This document shows, piece by piece, positions 48,295-59,278 of a DNA stretch of 64,000 nucleotides. The notes beneath the pieces are model-generated. The model ran no database searches. It was not told where the DNA came from and saw only the letters and a program-made list of their open reading frames with translations. A program made the translations under genes and the position numbers. This stretch comes from Nicotiana tabacum. Its lineage: Eukaryota; Streptophyta; Magnoliopsida; Solanales; Solanaceae. The stretch spans positions 50,582,806 to 50,646,805 of the forward strand of contig NC_134095.1 in assembly GCF_000715075.1 (NCBI RefSeq), given 5' to 3'. Position 1 is the stretch's first letter. Each line of letters starts with the position of its first letter.

Positions 48295-49762
48295 TTTGAT
48301 AATCTTTTTATTCTTGCTTTAGAGTAGGATTAGCGCCTCATAAATAAACAGGAATTATATTATTTTCTTTTTGCTATAGTGAAGGGAAAACATTGCAATA
48401 GTGTTTTTTTTCCTCTGTAAGGAAGTACTAATTAATATAGAATTTAAATGGAGAAAAGAATAGGGGGAGACAGGTAATTACCATGTTGGAATGTGACCAT
48501 CTTTTCTGTTTAGATAGTAAGAAATTAAACATGGATTAGACTAAACGTAAATTTTAAAATACTAAATCAAAAAAGACATCTCAACATGGTGATTTTATGT
48601 TGTCAAGTCCACCTTATTTTGCCTTTACAATTGCCTTTGCTTTTGTCTCCTTATCCCTGTCAAGCAGCAGTTGATCACCTTTAATTTTACACAAGTGGGA
48701 TTATTAAAAAAGTTACACGTTAGCTCCCTAATCCAATAACATTAATTTGTAATTATATTTCCATTTTCTTATCTTTTTTTTTTTCTAATCTTAGGAACAG
48801 AATGTCAGAGATAAAACTTTTAGTAACATTTGACATGTTACTATACCGAAAGATATTCGATATTTTTTCTTTCTTTTCTTCTTTTAAGTAAAGGTAACAA
48901 AGTTAGTTACACCTTTATTATATTGCAACACCTCACCATCACTTTGCTTAAATCCCTAGTTGTTGTACAAGAAATCTTTAACCTTTTTACCTCATCATCT
49001 GATTTCTTTAGCTATTGTATTTTATTGGATATGCACACGATTCTGTGTTAGGTATATGGTGTAATAGATGAACTTGTTGGCCAATTACCTAGCAAGTAGC
49101 AACTTTATTATTTAAAATAATATTATATCAAAAGTAAGTAAAATGAACACATAAAAATAACGTCTCAAATATTGTCACGTAAAGTTGATATCTACGTACT
49201 AGGACGGGTGTTAACCTACAACAAGCTAGTCAATATTTAACATGTCAAAATAGTTAACGAAACATCAAGATTTCGTATTAAACTTTATATTCTTATAGAA
49301 TTTATTAGTAAAACTAATCGTTTGTATATGTATCAATCAAGGTTTAATAATAGTAGTTAGAATTCTTGGGAATCTATATGGAACTCCATATGAGTATTGT
49401 ATACACTTTATGATAACACGTTACCATCTACTTTATAATCTATATATATACATAATTATCGGAGTACAAATAAATGTTTAAAGATAAACAGTGTCATGCC
49501 ACAAATCCTAATAGTGTAGTCTCCTTTAAAAAGACTTGGAGGATGCCAACAAGCCAAATGTCATTTCTCCTTTTCCACATTATAAAATCACTAAAGATGA
49601 AAAGAAAACGGCATTAACCTGAATGACTCATGGGGATGGCCCACGAAACAGATGTTGCCATCACCGAGGAGTGTGGTGGGATAATTTAATTTTTTTTTAC
49701 CTTTAATCTGAAATTTCGGGTTCGAATCTTGATAACAGAGAATATTTTATAGAATATTCTTC
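48295..49762. other. AT-rich intergenic stretch
   Basis: No gene or well-bounded repeat recognised. Near 49700-49740 a GGGTTCGAATC word resembles a tRNA-derived B box and could mark a SINE remnant, but no A box or tail is clear. Confidence 0.45.
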
Positions 49763-49770
49763 CTTCTTAT

Positions 49771-50690
49771 TAGGGGTGTACAAAGGAAACCGACAAACCG
49801 CACCAACTCGATAATTCGAGTCAAACCGAGGAAAAAACCCGACTATGGTTTGGTGTTGAAAAAAAAAACCCGATCATAATTGGTTTGGTTTGGTTTTAAC
49901 TAAAGAAAATCATACCGAAACCAAACCAACCTAACATTAGATATATATAAATTTTAGATATATTTAATATATAAATATACTTATTGTGATGTAATTTATA
50001 AATATTTCTTAAAAAATTTCATAATTTTATCTTTTAAGGTATTATTTCAAGGTTGGACGTAGAACTTTTGAATGTTCCAATAAGTTTTATAGCCATTAAT
50101 ATTAGTAAATTAAATAATGCTAACAAAAGCCCAAACCAAAATCAAATCAATACTAATGCTAACAAAAAACATTCTATTCAATACTACGAACAAGAATGTA
50201 TTGAATATCTATTTTTTGTTTTGCAATAATTTAGATAAATGCATAACCTATTTTTATTTTTTCTTTAGTGTTTAGTCATGTAATTAATACTCCCTTATTA
50301 GTCTACTTATTTTAGTATGACTTAGTACTTTTAGATTATACTTATTTTTGTTATGGCTTTTTAATTAGCAATATTCATATTACATAATTTTATTGTAGAA
50401 TATTTAGGATAATGCCATGATACATCTCATATTTCATATTATTTTTTTGGAAAATACTTTATATAGTTGTATCTTACTAGGATTAAAGAAATATTTTGAG
50501 CACAATTTATATGTTTTGTTCTACGAAAATTTTACCGGGAGAAAAAAAAACCCGAAAATCCGAGAAAAATCGAGAGTGAAAAACCCGAGTTTTATTGGTT
50601 TGGTTTGGTCTTTAGATTCAATAATCCGACAAAATTAGTTTGGTTTGGTAATTGTAAAATTCGAACCAACCCGACCTATGTACGCCCCCA
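49771..50690. mobile_element. hAT-like non-autonomous element (920 bp)
   Basis: Begins TAGGGGTGTACAAAGG and ends CCTATGTACGCCCCCA, inverted repeats with few mismatches. Flanked by the perfect 8-bp direct repeat CTTCTTAT (49763-49770 and 50691-50698), as expected for hAT. Shares its terminal motif and TTTGGTTTGG-rich subterminal sequence with the 513-bp element at 34456, so the two belong to related families. No transposase frame. Confidence 0.85.
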
Positions 50691-50835
50691 CTTCTTATAA
50701 TAAGCCTTATCAAGCGTAAAGTTAAATTAACCCGCGAATTTCAAATATTGAATGAGTAAATCGTAACAAATAAAAAAATATGACATGGCTATGGGTGGTG
50801 CAGACTCTAGGTTGGTAGGTCAGTTAAGCACTTAA

Positions 50836-51432
50836 GGGTCGTTTGGTAAGATGTATGAGCGGAAGATAATATATGTATTAGATTTGATGTTATTAATTCC
50901 TTATTTAGTACTCTCTTCGTTTCAATTTATGTTAATCTATTTCCTTTTTGGTCTGTTCCAAAAAGAATGATCCCTTTCTAAATTTGGAAACAATTTAGCT
51001 TAAACTTACAATTCTATCCTTAATGAAAAGCTTTTATAACCACAAAAATACTATTGGGCCCCTTTTGACTTGTTTAGGACTACAAATTTCAAGTCTTTAA
51101 TTTTTCTTAAACCCCGTGCTCAGTCAAACATGTTCACATAAATTGGAACGGAGGGAGTAGTATTTTTTTATTGTATTACTAATGCAAGTATTAGTTATAC
51201 AACTTATTTAATATTATCCTATATATAACTAATACATAGCAAACCATGGTATTAGCAATACCAAGGCTATTAATGCATATAGATAAGCATGTATACACCC
51301 CCTATGCAATACATATTATTTTTAATACACCAAACTAAACAGTAGATAAGAAAAAATCATAATATAACTAAACTCATTATTAATAATACACCTTATTCAA
51401 TATTATTCCTATACACCCTGACAAACGACCCC
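50836..51432. mobile_element. Tourist-like MITE carrying a nested Stowaway-like MITE
   Basis: Begins GGGTCGTTTGGTA and ends TGACAAACGACCCC, inverted repeats flanked by TAA (50833-50835 and 51433-51435). The 3-bp duplication and GGG...GTTTGG ends fit PIF/Harbinger (Tourist-like). Without the insert at 50911-51157 it would be about 350 bp. Confidence 0.7.
50911..51157. mobile_element. Stowaway-like MITE (247 bp) nested in the Tourist-like MITE
   Basis: Begins CTCTCTTCGTTTCAATTTAT and ends ATAAATTGGAACGGAGGGAG, close to the common solanaceous Stowaway termini. Flanked by TA (50909-50910 and 51158-51159). The AGTCAAACATG word near the right end is typical of the family. Confidence 0.85.
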
Positions 51433-51435
51433 TAA

Positions 51436-52342
51436 TCGAATTAAGTTGTTTTGCATTCCAAAACTCTGTATACTATACAGTAAACTCTTTCTTAATCATA
51501 TAAGTACGTGAGTGAGTGTGTATGTTTTCCTAGGTCTTTGTGTGAGTACATTTTTGTATAATGATATAAAAGCATCAACAGTTGACCGAGAGCATATCAG
51601 AAAGACAGTCAACTTCTTTAGTACTTTAAAATCTTTTAAAACTAGTTGTAGTTCTTTTGTCATTTGCTCTCTGTCTTTGTCCAGCGCGCTGGGGATAATT
51701 ACATTTGCCTCTAAATAGACAAACTTCCATTCTTTCAGGCCATATGGAGGGATTCTTTAAGCATTGATTCTTTTTACCTTTTTAGTTTGAATTAAGGTTT
51801 CTTCAAATAACCAAGAACTAGCTTAGCTAGTTTAATTTGCTGCTGATGAACAGGTTGGTCTTTTGTTTTTCTTGCTCAATTTCTTGATATTTTAATTTGT
51901 TTTGCTTCTGTTTTACTTGGTAAAATCTAACATATTGGACAACCATCAAAGAAACATTCCACTTCTTTAATTAGTGATTTTTGCCACATTCCTTTGACCA
52001 AGATTATGTATGTGGTGTGTGAGTGAAGAAGAATAATCCCAGTAGTTATATGCATAGGCTAATTCAATTTATCCGTCAGTAGATTAGTTTTGTTGATTTC
52101 CATGTTCCTCTTTTGATTGAATTCCTTATTGGAATCCATCTGTTCTTTTCCTACCTTGGTTTTCCTTTCCATTACAGTGGGTGGGATGGGGATTGAGAGA
52201 GAAGTAATCATCCATGATTTCTTTTTAAAAAAAATGGTCTAGGTGTAGTTTCAAAGTCATGCCGCTTAGAGTTGCCCACTGAACATTGAAGATAACTGTG
52301 AAACTTCACATGATTTCCCTTTGATGAGCGGATAAACAGTCG
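51436..52342 (+). promoter_or_regulatory. Upstream and 5' leader region of the TGA gene
   Basis: A TATA-like TATAAAA lies at 51565-51571. W-box cores TTGACC lie at 51582-51587 and 51994-51999, and the complement AGTCAA at 51607-51612; these bind WRKY factors in defence genes. A 5' UTR exon probably ends at 52342 before GTAAGT. The transcription start is not defined by the sequence. The MITE cluster ends directly upstream. Confidence 0.4.
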
Positions 52343-52749
52343 GTAAGTGTTCCTTTCTATTCTTTTTCCAAATAAAATTGCCAATGTTATACTTCCACCT
52401 TAAAAGGTCTAATTGGTTTATGCATGAAATTAAATTCATTAGATGCAGAAACTTAATTTTAACATGTCATAGATTCATAGTAGAAAGTTTATCCTTTCAA
52501 GAACATGGAACTTTTCATTGTTAGAGTGCTGCATGCTGAGGAATTAGTCTTCTGTTGCCTCTTTGGTCCAATGTAATTGGGAAAGTGTCTCATGTATCTC
52601 CCCAATCTCGTTATATATAGCTCTTTGTTTTTCTTCCGATGATATTTGACTTAAGTTCCTAGGCATGGCTATTCCGCCGTAGATCAGCAGCTTTCTCCTA
52701 CGTAATCTCAAAGCCGCGTCACATTTATTTTTTCTATTCTTGAATTCAG
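52343..52749 (+). other. Probable 5' UTR intron of the TGA gene
   Basis: The donor CGG|GTAAGTG (52343) and the acceptor TTGAATTCAG (ending 52749) bracket an AT-rich 407-bp interval. The start codon follows three bases after the acceptor. A leader intron is inferred from these signals only. Confidence 0.5.
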
Positions 52750-52752
52750 GCC

Positions 52753-55700
52753 ATGAACATGACTTCTCCAACAACTCAGTTTGCACCCACAAGAAGGATG
52801 GGTATATATGAACCGTTTCACCAGATGAGCGTGTGGGAAGACGCATTTAGAGGTGACATTATGCCTAGCTCTGATCCATGTATGGTTTCACAGCCAAACG
52901 ACAGGCCAGACGACAAGGTAAGGCAACATATATCCTTGTTCTGGTTTATAAAATTCTAGCTAATATAGTTTTCAGGCTGATGTCTTCCTCTGGTTACTGT
53001 AGTCGGGATATACGTCTGGGGAACAACATATGCCCTCTGGCTCTGGGGATAATCAAGCACCGAGGAGTACTTCAGAAAAGGTGGGTTTTTGGGTTTATAT
53101 CCTATAGAAATTATTGAAACTCCGAATGAATCATCCTTAAGCAAAGCACTTCCACATTTTATGCAAATTTATCCAAATGATAAGTAGAAAGAGTAACCTC
53201 TGATGTGGAAAGTCTAAATATATCTTCATATTGAATGACAGGTACAACGACGTTTAGCACAAAATCGTGAAGCTGCGCGTAAAAGTCGTATGCGGAAAAA
53301 GGTAAAGAAAATTTTAGTCATAAAATCCGTTGCAGCTGTTGATGTTTAGGAAACTTGTAGTCATACAGTTTTTCTTGTTTCCTTTCTTTGCCGTTTTCAC
53401 AGGCTTATGTTCAGCAGCTGGAAACAAGCCGTTTGAAGTTGGCCCAACTTGAGTTAGAGCTCGAGAGAGCTAGACAGCAGGTCAGGGACATCATCCCTTG
53501 CATATTTCATACTAATAAATACATATATCTGTGCTCTCATTTTGGTTTTCATCATTTCCTTTTGACATTACGAAATGGCTTATTGCAGGGACTATACATG
53601 TTAGGTTCAAATAGTAATATGGGGCTACTCGGAACAATTAATCCAGGTATGGGGATAGAGGAGTTGTCACTCGATAATTTATGCATCATTAGCTTGACTA
53701 CTGATATGTGATGAGTGATCTACCAATTTGACGTTTAAACTATGGAAAATTTCACGTTTTCGTTTCTCACATCCCATTGTTTATTTTAACTCCAAGATGT
53801 TTATGATAATAAGAAAACAGTATATAGGTGCAGAGTTTAGAACTTTTTTCTTGAATATTTATGTGTCTTTACTCTGTAGGGGGTTGTTCTTTGACAGATC
53901 TCGACTTTTCCAAATGAGATAGGCTATGCATAATTTTAACATTGTTCCATCAAAATAAAAGTATATTTAGCTATCCTTCTACAGCAGGCATGCTCAATCC
54001 CTTAAGTGAAAGTATAGACTACATACAGTGCTAGATGATGAATCCTTGCTATTAGAGTAGAATAATAGCCCACTTTGATGAATTTGTCGGGGAGTTAATG
54101 TTAGGTGTTTCCTATAATTTTCTTATCATATTTGGTTTTCTTATTTGTTGAAGGAAAGGGCAATATAATTACCTCAATTGGGTTTTCCTTTTTGTAGAAG
54201 GAAATTATAATTCTCATATACTTGGCTAGTCATTTTTCTTGTAGGAAAAGGTTTGAACTTCTATAAATTGAGGATCCTTCCTTCTCATTCAGTAGCATCC
54301 ACAATGTAGTCATATGGGGTTTGAGAGTCTTGTTTAGGGGGAGAGCTTTACGGGACAAATGTTAGTGTATCACTCGTGTTTGCCTCTTCGTGAGGTTGTT
54401 CTCTCGATGTTTTGTACTCTCTTTTTATTATAGTGGATTGCTCATCTCCGCTGTGGACGTAGGTTAGTTGACCGAACCACTTTAAATGTTTGTGTCTCTT
54501 TTGGTAGATTTCTCTTTTGCTATCTGATTTATCGTCGTTGAGAGATTTGTATTGCTAGCTTCCGCATGACACCTGATTTTCCGGTCCTAACAGTTAATCA
54601 CCTGTTTTGAAGGACCTTCATTTAACTATCTGCAAAAATGCTTGTATTCTGTCATTGACTTTGTTCCTAAGTTATTCTGCTTATGCAGGAATAGCTGCAT
54701 TTGAGATGGAATACAGTCATTGGGTTGAAGAGCAACAGAAAAAGAATGCAGAATTGCGGAGTATTTTGCAGTCTCCTGTAAGCGAAATGGAGCTTCAATT
54801 GCTGGTAGAAAATGTCTTAAGCCACTATTTCAATCTCTTCCGCATGAAAGCTGACGCCGCCAAGGCTGATGTGTTTTACTTAATGTCTGGGATGTGGAGA
54901 ACAACCGTGGAGCGCTTTTTCCTCTGGATTGGAGGATTCAAGCCATCAGATCTCATAAATGTAGTCCCTGGTGCATTTTTACTGTTTTTCTTTTTTAAAG
55001 TATTTTACCATCACTTGCTGCTTATGAGTTTCTCGTAGCGTCTTTCATACATAAATTTCCTGAAGCTAGACGCCTTCCTATGTTATGTACAGATCACTTT
55101 ACATCTAAAACTAGTCAAATGGCCTAAAATATATTTTAACTTATTGATTTCCTCTACTGATTTTCTGTTGCAACTTTCATCCAGTGCTGCAGCTATGTTT
55201 ATATATGTTGTCTGTCGCATGACAAACAATTCTCCTTTTAGGATGTTATATTCTTGGTGAATCACTATAGCATCCATTGAGGTATTTTACTGAGACTGAA
55301 CTACTGAATCTCAACTAAACTCGGAGTCACCTTGGTTTGCAATAGTAATGATCGTGAACAAAACGGCATATCCTAAATCCTTGACTGAAGGAGCACGAAT
55401 AGCCTTATTGTTTCGTTGCCATCACATATCTGTGCACTTTTCAAATTAATGGTACATGATCAAATAAGCACTATTTGTAAATGCTGATACTCTACAGTAT
55501 AAATTTCTTGGTAGACTCATCCAAACTTACGCGCTGCTAGACTAAGAACTACAAATCTGAAATTAGTACTCAAATCATGATTGTGTTTTTCTTTCCTTCA
55601 CCGTCTGCATGCAGAACATTTAATGAACGCGAGATTTCTAATTGTATATCAACTTAACAGGTGGTGATGCCACAACTCGAGCCTTTGACCGATCAGCAAA

Positions 55701-56426
55701 TCATTAAAGTCTGTAATCTGCGACACTGTTGCCAGCAGGCAGAAGATGCTCTCACACAGGGAATGGATAAACTTCAGCAGACTCTGGCCCAGAGCATCCT
55801 AAATATGACCACAGGAGCTGGAAATTACAGTTCCCAAATGGTTTCTTCTATGGAAAATTTGGAAGCATTGGAGAGCTTTGTTAACCAGGTTTGTGTTACT
55901 TTCATTATCTTGCACCACTGTCAATTTCGTTCTCTACGTCAACGCTCTATGGTCATTCAATATCGTCAAAGATCAAGATTCATAGATGTTTATAATTCTG
56001 AAAGAAACTGATGTGTACGTTCAACAAGTATATGTTAACTCGTTAAGTATAGATTGTTCCTATGTCCTTCAATTACTACTAAACACCTGCTAAGTTTTGA
56101 AAATACTATCAAATATACATTCTGTATCTAACACACGTATGCATCATGCTTATATATAAGGCCATTTGCTGGGACAAAATAACATAAACGAACTGTCCGA
56201 TTCTAGTGACTCTATACACATCTTGATACTTTCCTGAATGAAAACATAATGACGTTGCTTGATTCATAAACAGGCGGATCACCTACGCCAACAAACACTA
56301 CAGCAAATGTCTATTATTTTGACAACACGCCAAGCAGCTAGGGGCTTACTTGCTTTCGGAGAGTATCTTCAACGTCTTCGTGCTCTGAGTTCACTCTGGG
56401 CTGCCCGTCCTCGTGAACCAACTTAA
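52753..56426 (+). CDS. TGA7-like: TGA-class bZIP transcription factor (TGA7-like), eight coding exons
   Basis: Exons 52753-52917, 53003-53080, 53242-53301, 53403-53480, 53589-53646, 54689-54960, 55661-55888 and 56274-56426 join in frame with GT-AG introns to give 363 aa, the usual TGA length. The protein is a nuclear DNA-binding factor expected to bind TGACG (as-1) sites and to work with NPR1-type co-activators in salicylate-linked defence (family knowledge). The basic region is residues 82-101 with the N-x7-R signature (Asn89, Arg97). The leucine zipper follows in 102-127. A DOG1-type domain covers about 150-355 (FEMEYSHWVEEQ; MSGMWRTTVERFFLWIGGF). The C-terminus ARPREPT and NVVMPQLEPLTDQQI resemble the TGA3/TGA7 group, but the N-terminal MGIYEPFHQ is shared with TGA1/TGA4, so the subgroup is uncertain. 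Cysteines at 255, 260 and 261 cover the redox-sensitive site of TGA1-type proteins. Start: first ATG after the leader acceptor. Confidence 0.93.
54099..54592. mobile_element. Solo LTR (494 bp) in intron 5 of the TGA gene
   Basis: Runs from TGTTAGGTGTTTCC to CCGGTCCTAACA with terminal TGTTAGG/CCTAACA. Flanked by a perfect 5-bp duplication GTTAA (54094-54098 and 54593-54597). A TATA-like CTATAAATTG lies near 54261. Size and ends fit a Copia LTR. It makes up almost half of the 1042-bp intron; no internal retroelement sequence remains. Confidence 0.88.
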
Positions 56427-56841
56427 TCTGTTATGACAAAGGAGATGAACTTAATCAGATTATCCTTGGTTGTTGCTGGTAATGCCGGAGCTGTAAATTG
56501 GATGTGTTTGTCATAATTTATCTTAGGCGGATTTAGTTTTTTAATATCTGAAATACATATTTTTCGAGGAAATTTGGCAAGTCTAAAATTTGTGTATATA
56601 TATTTGGATGTTGTATATAGGCTATAGCTCTGTAATAATTTGCTTGGATGCTTTTTGAAGAATCGATAAGATTTACTATCTGACCCTTTTTTTGTGGACT
56701 CATCTATGAATATTTAAGAAGAAATGAATGCTGATCCTTAATATATTTAATATATGTTTGGGTTCTTAGAGAAGAATATAATTTAGTGTAGCCTCAAAGC
56801 TTCATATCCTTAACTTATGCATACTAAATGTACACACTCTT
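56427..56841 (+). other. 3' UTR and downstream flank of the TGA gene
   Basis: Follows the TAA at 56424-56426. It is AT-rich with several AATAA-like words near 56630-56740, which could serve as polyadenylation signals; the cleavage site cannot be placed. No other feature seen. Confidence 0.4.
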
Positions 56842-57018
56842 CAGAGGCGGAGCCAAAATTTCAAGCTTGTGGGTTCGAGATTTTAATTGTTTTAAGTTAC
56901 TAGGTTCTAAAATAATAATTTATACATATTCAATGAATTTTTTAAAACAAATACATGGTTCGAACCAAAACTATTGGATTCGGTCGAACCCGCACTTAAC
57001 TCTCTAGCTCCGCCACTT
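56842..57018. mobile_element. Small MITE of the GGCGGA family
   Basis: Begins CAGAGGCGGAGCC and ends AGCTCCGCCACTTA, imperfect inverted repeats. The interior has GGGTTCGA/TCGAACCC words, AATGAATTTTT and a layout like the 200-bp element at 39895, so both look like members of one family. No clear target duplication, suggesting an old copy. Confidence 0.55.
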
Positions 57019-57204
57019 AACAAAATGACCTAACTTCCGATTCATATCTTGCATACCATCTTTTGTAGGTTAGGGGCATGCTTACTATCAGAAATTGCAT
57101 GTTATTGATTTTTATGTAATTTCCCTAATAGATTGGAAAGTAAAAACAAAGAGAAAGAGAAATCAGAGGAGAGAGGTGGAAAAAGGAGTCGTATGATACA
57201 TATT

Positions 57205-57407
57205 TGTTGGGTGTACGAGAAAAGTCTCACATTAGTAGCTAAAAAAAATTCGGAGTTTACATATAAGGTGTAGGTATCTCTTGACAGAGTGAGATCTTTT
57301 GGGGGAAACCATACGGGTTTGGCCCAAAGTGGATAATATCACATCATGTTAAAGATTGTATTAGGCTAGTGCTAGTTGCGGGCTTTGGTTGCCATAATAC
57401 TCTAACA
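57205..57407. repeat. LTR1 of the TRIM-like element
   Basis: 203 bp, uninterrupted. Compare its AAACCATACGGGTTTGGCCC with AAACCATGCGGGCTTGGCCC at 59199-59218 in LTR2. Confidence 0.72.
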
Positions 57408-57874
57408 ATGTCGGTAGCACACAGCGAATTTCAAAAATTAACCCACGTGAATCATGTTACTGGGCCACGTGGAACTTAGTTCGAGGGTGAGATCGTTAGG
57501 TGTGCGAACAAAGTCTCACATTGGTAGCCCAAATGAGTAAAAATGGCGTGTAGTAGCCACTAATTAAGGGTGTCTTTAATTTTTATCCACTAATTATAAT
57601 GCTCAGCAAAAATAGCCACTACTAATAGAAAAAAGACAATTTTACCCTTTCTTCCTCTCTTTCGCGTTGCGTGATTTCATGGTTGGCCTCCTCCATGCTT
57701 GGTCAAAAGCATCAATCCCTCAATCCCTTATCTGTGCACATCAATCCCTCAATCCCTTGTCTCTCTCTCTCTCCAAAACAAAATGTCGGAACCCCTCTTC
57801 ATTTCACACACTGTTGTTGCTTCTCTCAAGCACAAAATTCAACTTCCAAAACCCAGAAACTTTATAATAAACCC

Positions 57875-57998
57875 ATGGATGAATTGCAGTCAGTTCGACT
57901 CACAACTACTGCCACTGCCACTAAGTGTAGTGGAAAAGTGAATAGATGGTCCCTTTATGGCATGAATGCTCTTGTAACTGGTGGCACTCGAGGCATGG
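57875..57998 (+). pseudogene. First exon of a tropinone-reductase-like SDR (captured fragment)
   Basis: The exon opens MDELQSV and ends with NRWSLYGMNALVTGGTRGMG. This is the start of a tropinone-reductase-like short-chain dehydrogenase: strand beta-1 followed by the NADP(H)-binding TGGTRGMG glycine motif. It stops at a splice donor (ATGG|GTACTT, 57999), where I recall genes of this family having their first intron. No later exon with the catalytic YxxxK appears downstream; minisatellite and inverted-repeat sequence follow instead. The fragment therefore cannot encode an enzyme. It includes upstream sequence with a plausible 5' UTR, so promoter and exon 1 may have been captured together. If transcribed, an in-frame stop in the intron would give a peptide of about 50 aa. 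Confidence 0.72.
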
Positions 57999-58194
57999 GT
58001 ACTTTTTCATTTGCTAGTTCATGATTTATGTTCTGTTTTAAGATATTTATAGTCTTCAGTCCATCTACCATTAAAAGCAACTATTATGCATATTGTTTCC
58101 ATCCTACAAGTCAAGAGAATGGGAAACAAAGGACATACGTTATAAAGCAATCCTTGTAGAATTAAGAATATGTGTACTGTAAGTGCAAGACCAA

Positions 58195-58711
58195 GATAAG
58201 GACTGTCTGTCCTTAACATTTAAACATGAAATTAAAAGTTAAGGACTTCCAGTCCTTAACTTTTGAACAAGAAATTAAAACTTAAGGACTGTATGTCCTT
58301 AACTTTTGAACCAGAAATTAAAAACTAAGGACTGCATGTCCTTTAACATTTAAACATATAATTAAAGTTAAGGACTGTCAGTCCTTAACATTTATATATG
58401 GAATTAAAAGTTAAGGACTGCCAGTCCTTAACTTCTGAACCAGAAATTAAAAGCTAAGGATTGCCTGTCCTTTAACATTTAAACATGTAATTAAAGTTAA
58501 GGACTGCCAGTCCTTAACATTTAAACATGGAATTAAAAATTAAGGACTGTCAGTCCTTAACTTTTGAACAAGAAATTAAAAGCTAAGGACTGCTTGTCCT
58601 TTAACATTTAAACATGGAATTAATAGTTAAGGACTGCTAGTCCTTAACATTTAAACATGTATTTAAAAGTTAAGGACTGTCAGTCCTTAACATTTGAACC
58701 AGAAATTAAAA
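58195..58711. repeat. 43-bp palindromic minisatellite, 12 copies
   Basis: Each unit contains a palindrome of the form TTAAGGACTG-N-CAGTCCTTAA followed by an AT-rich spacer (CATTTAAACATGGAATTAAAA or TTTTGAACAAGAAATTAAAA). I count 12 units over 517 bp. Every third unit (4, 7, 10) is a variant with CTAAGGAYTGC...TGTCCTTTAAC, giving a higher-order period of about 129 bp. Related AAGGACA words continue to about 58890. Confidence 0.88.
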
Positions 58712-59278
58712 CATACAATTTGAAACTCAAGCTACAGGACTTTGTATACAGAAGAACAACAACAAAGTGAAGGACATTTTGTCCTTAAGTTTTTTTATTC
58801 AATTTGCAAAATGAGGCCAGTAGAATCAAAGTTAAGGACATAGTGTTCTTATTTTTTTGAATTCAATTTCCAAAATGAAGACACTATGTCCGGAATACAG
58901 AATTATCATAGGAGGCGATGTCTATAACTTTATCAATCCACAGTTGATCGCCGCTGTGGTAACTGCTGCTGCTGCTCGTTTCTTCTCTTTGTGTAACTGC
59001 TGCTTGTGTTGATAGCGTAGGTATAAGTTATACCAGAAGGGTATTTTCGTCCAGTCAGGTATAAGTTTTTTAAAGGAGTGGCTAAAGTCTAAATACATTG
59101 AAAACAGTGGCTTTAAAATAAAAGCCACTGCTTTTAGTGGCTATTTGTGCCGTTCGCCCGCAAAGACAGCATTCGCAGTTTCCGATTTTTCACGCCAAAA
59201 CCATGCGGGCTTGGCCCAAAGCGAACAATATCACACTATATTAAGGATATATTTGGGCTAGGATAGCCTAACAATATT

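Larger units (their letters stand above)
57540..59160. mobile_element. Pack-MULE-like element carrying a captured gene fragment
   Basis: The insert splits LTR2 of the TRIM. Its edges are degenerate long inverted repeats: the left has GGCGTGTAGTAGCCACTAA, the right (complement) has GGCACAAATAGCCACTAA. About 100 bp inward both sides have further matching words (AATAGCCAC/GTGGCTA; GGGTAAAATTGTC-like versus GGGTATTTTCGTC). Inside lie the first exon of a tropinone-reductase-like gene and a palindromic minisatellite. No transposase is present. I could not define a clean 9-bp target duplication, so exact edges and MULE class are inference. Confidence 0.55.
57205..59273. mobile_element. TRIM-like element with an insertion in its second LTR
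   Basis: LTR1 (57205-57407) runs from TGTTGGGTGTACGAG to CTCTAACA. A short internal segment of about 85 bp follows. LTR2 starts near 57493 (TCGTTAGGTGTGCGAAC) and ends at 59273 (CCTAACA). A perfect 5-bp duplication ATATT flanks the whole (57200-57204 and 59274-59278). Shared words AAGTCTCACATT, GGCCCAAAG and AATATCACA confirm the LTR pairing. Just after LTR1, ATGTCGGTAGCAC could be an eroded Met-type PBS; CGAGGGTGAGA before LTR2 could be the polypurine tract. The interior codes for nothing. Confidence 0.75.

Noticed and set aside
49655..49745. Possible SINE remnant with GGGTTCGAATC B-box-like word
   Set aside because: Only one promoter box is visible, with no A box, no target duplication and no defined tail.
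52544..52846. 100-codon minus-strand frame with Arg/Lys-rich middle
   Set aside because: It overlaps the leader intron and first coding exon of the TGA gene in antisense and has no supporting start context or domain.
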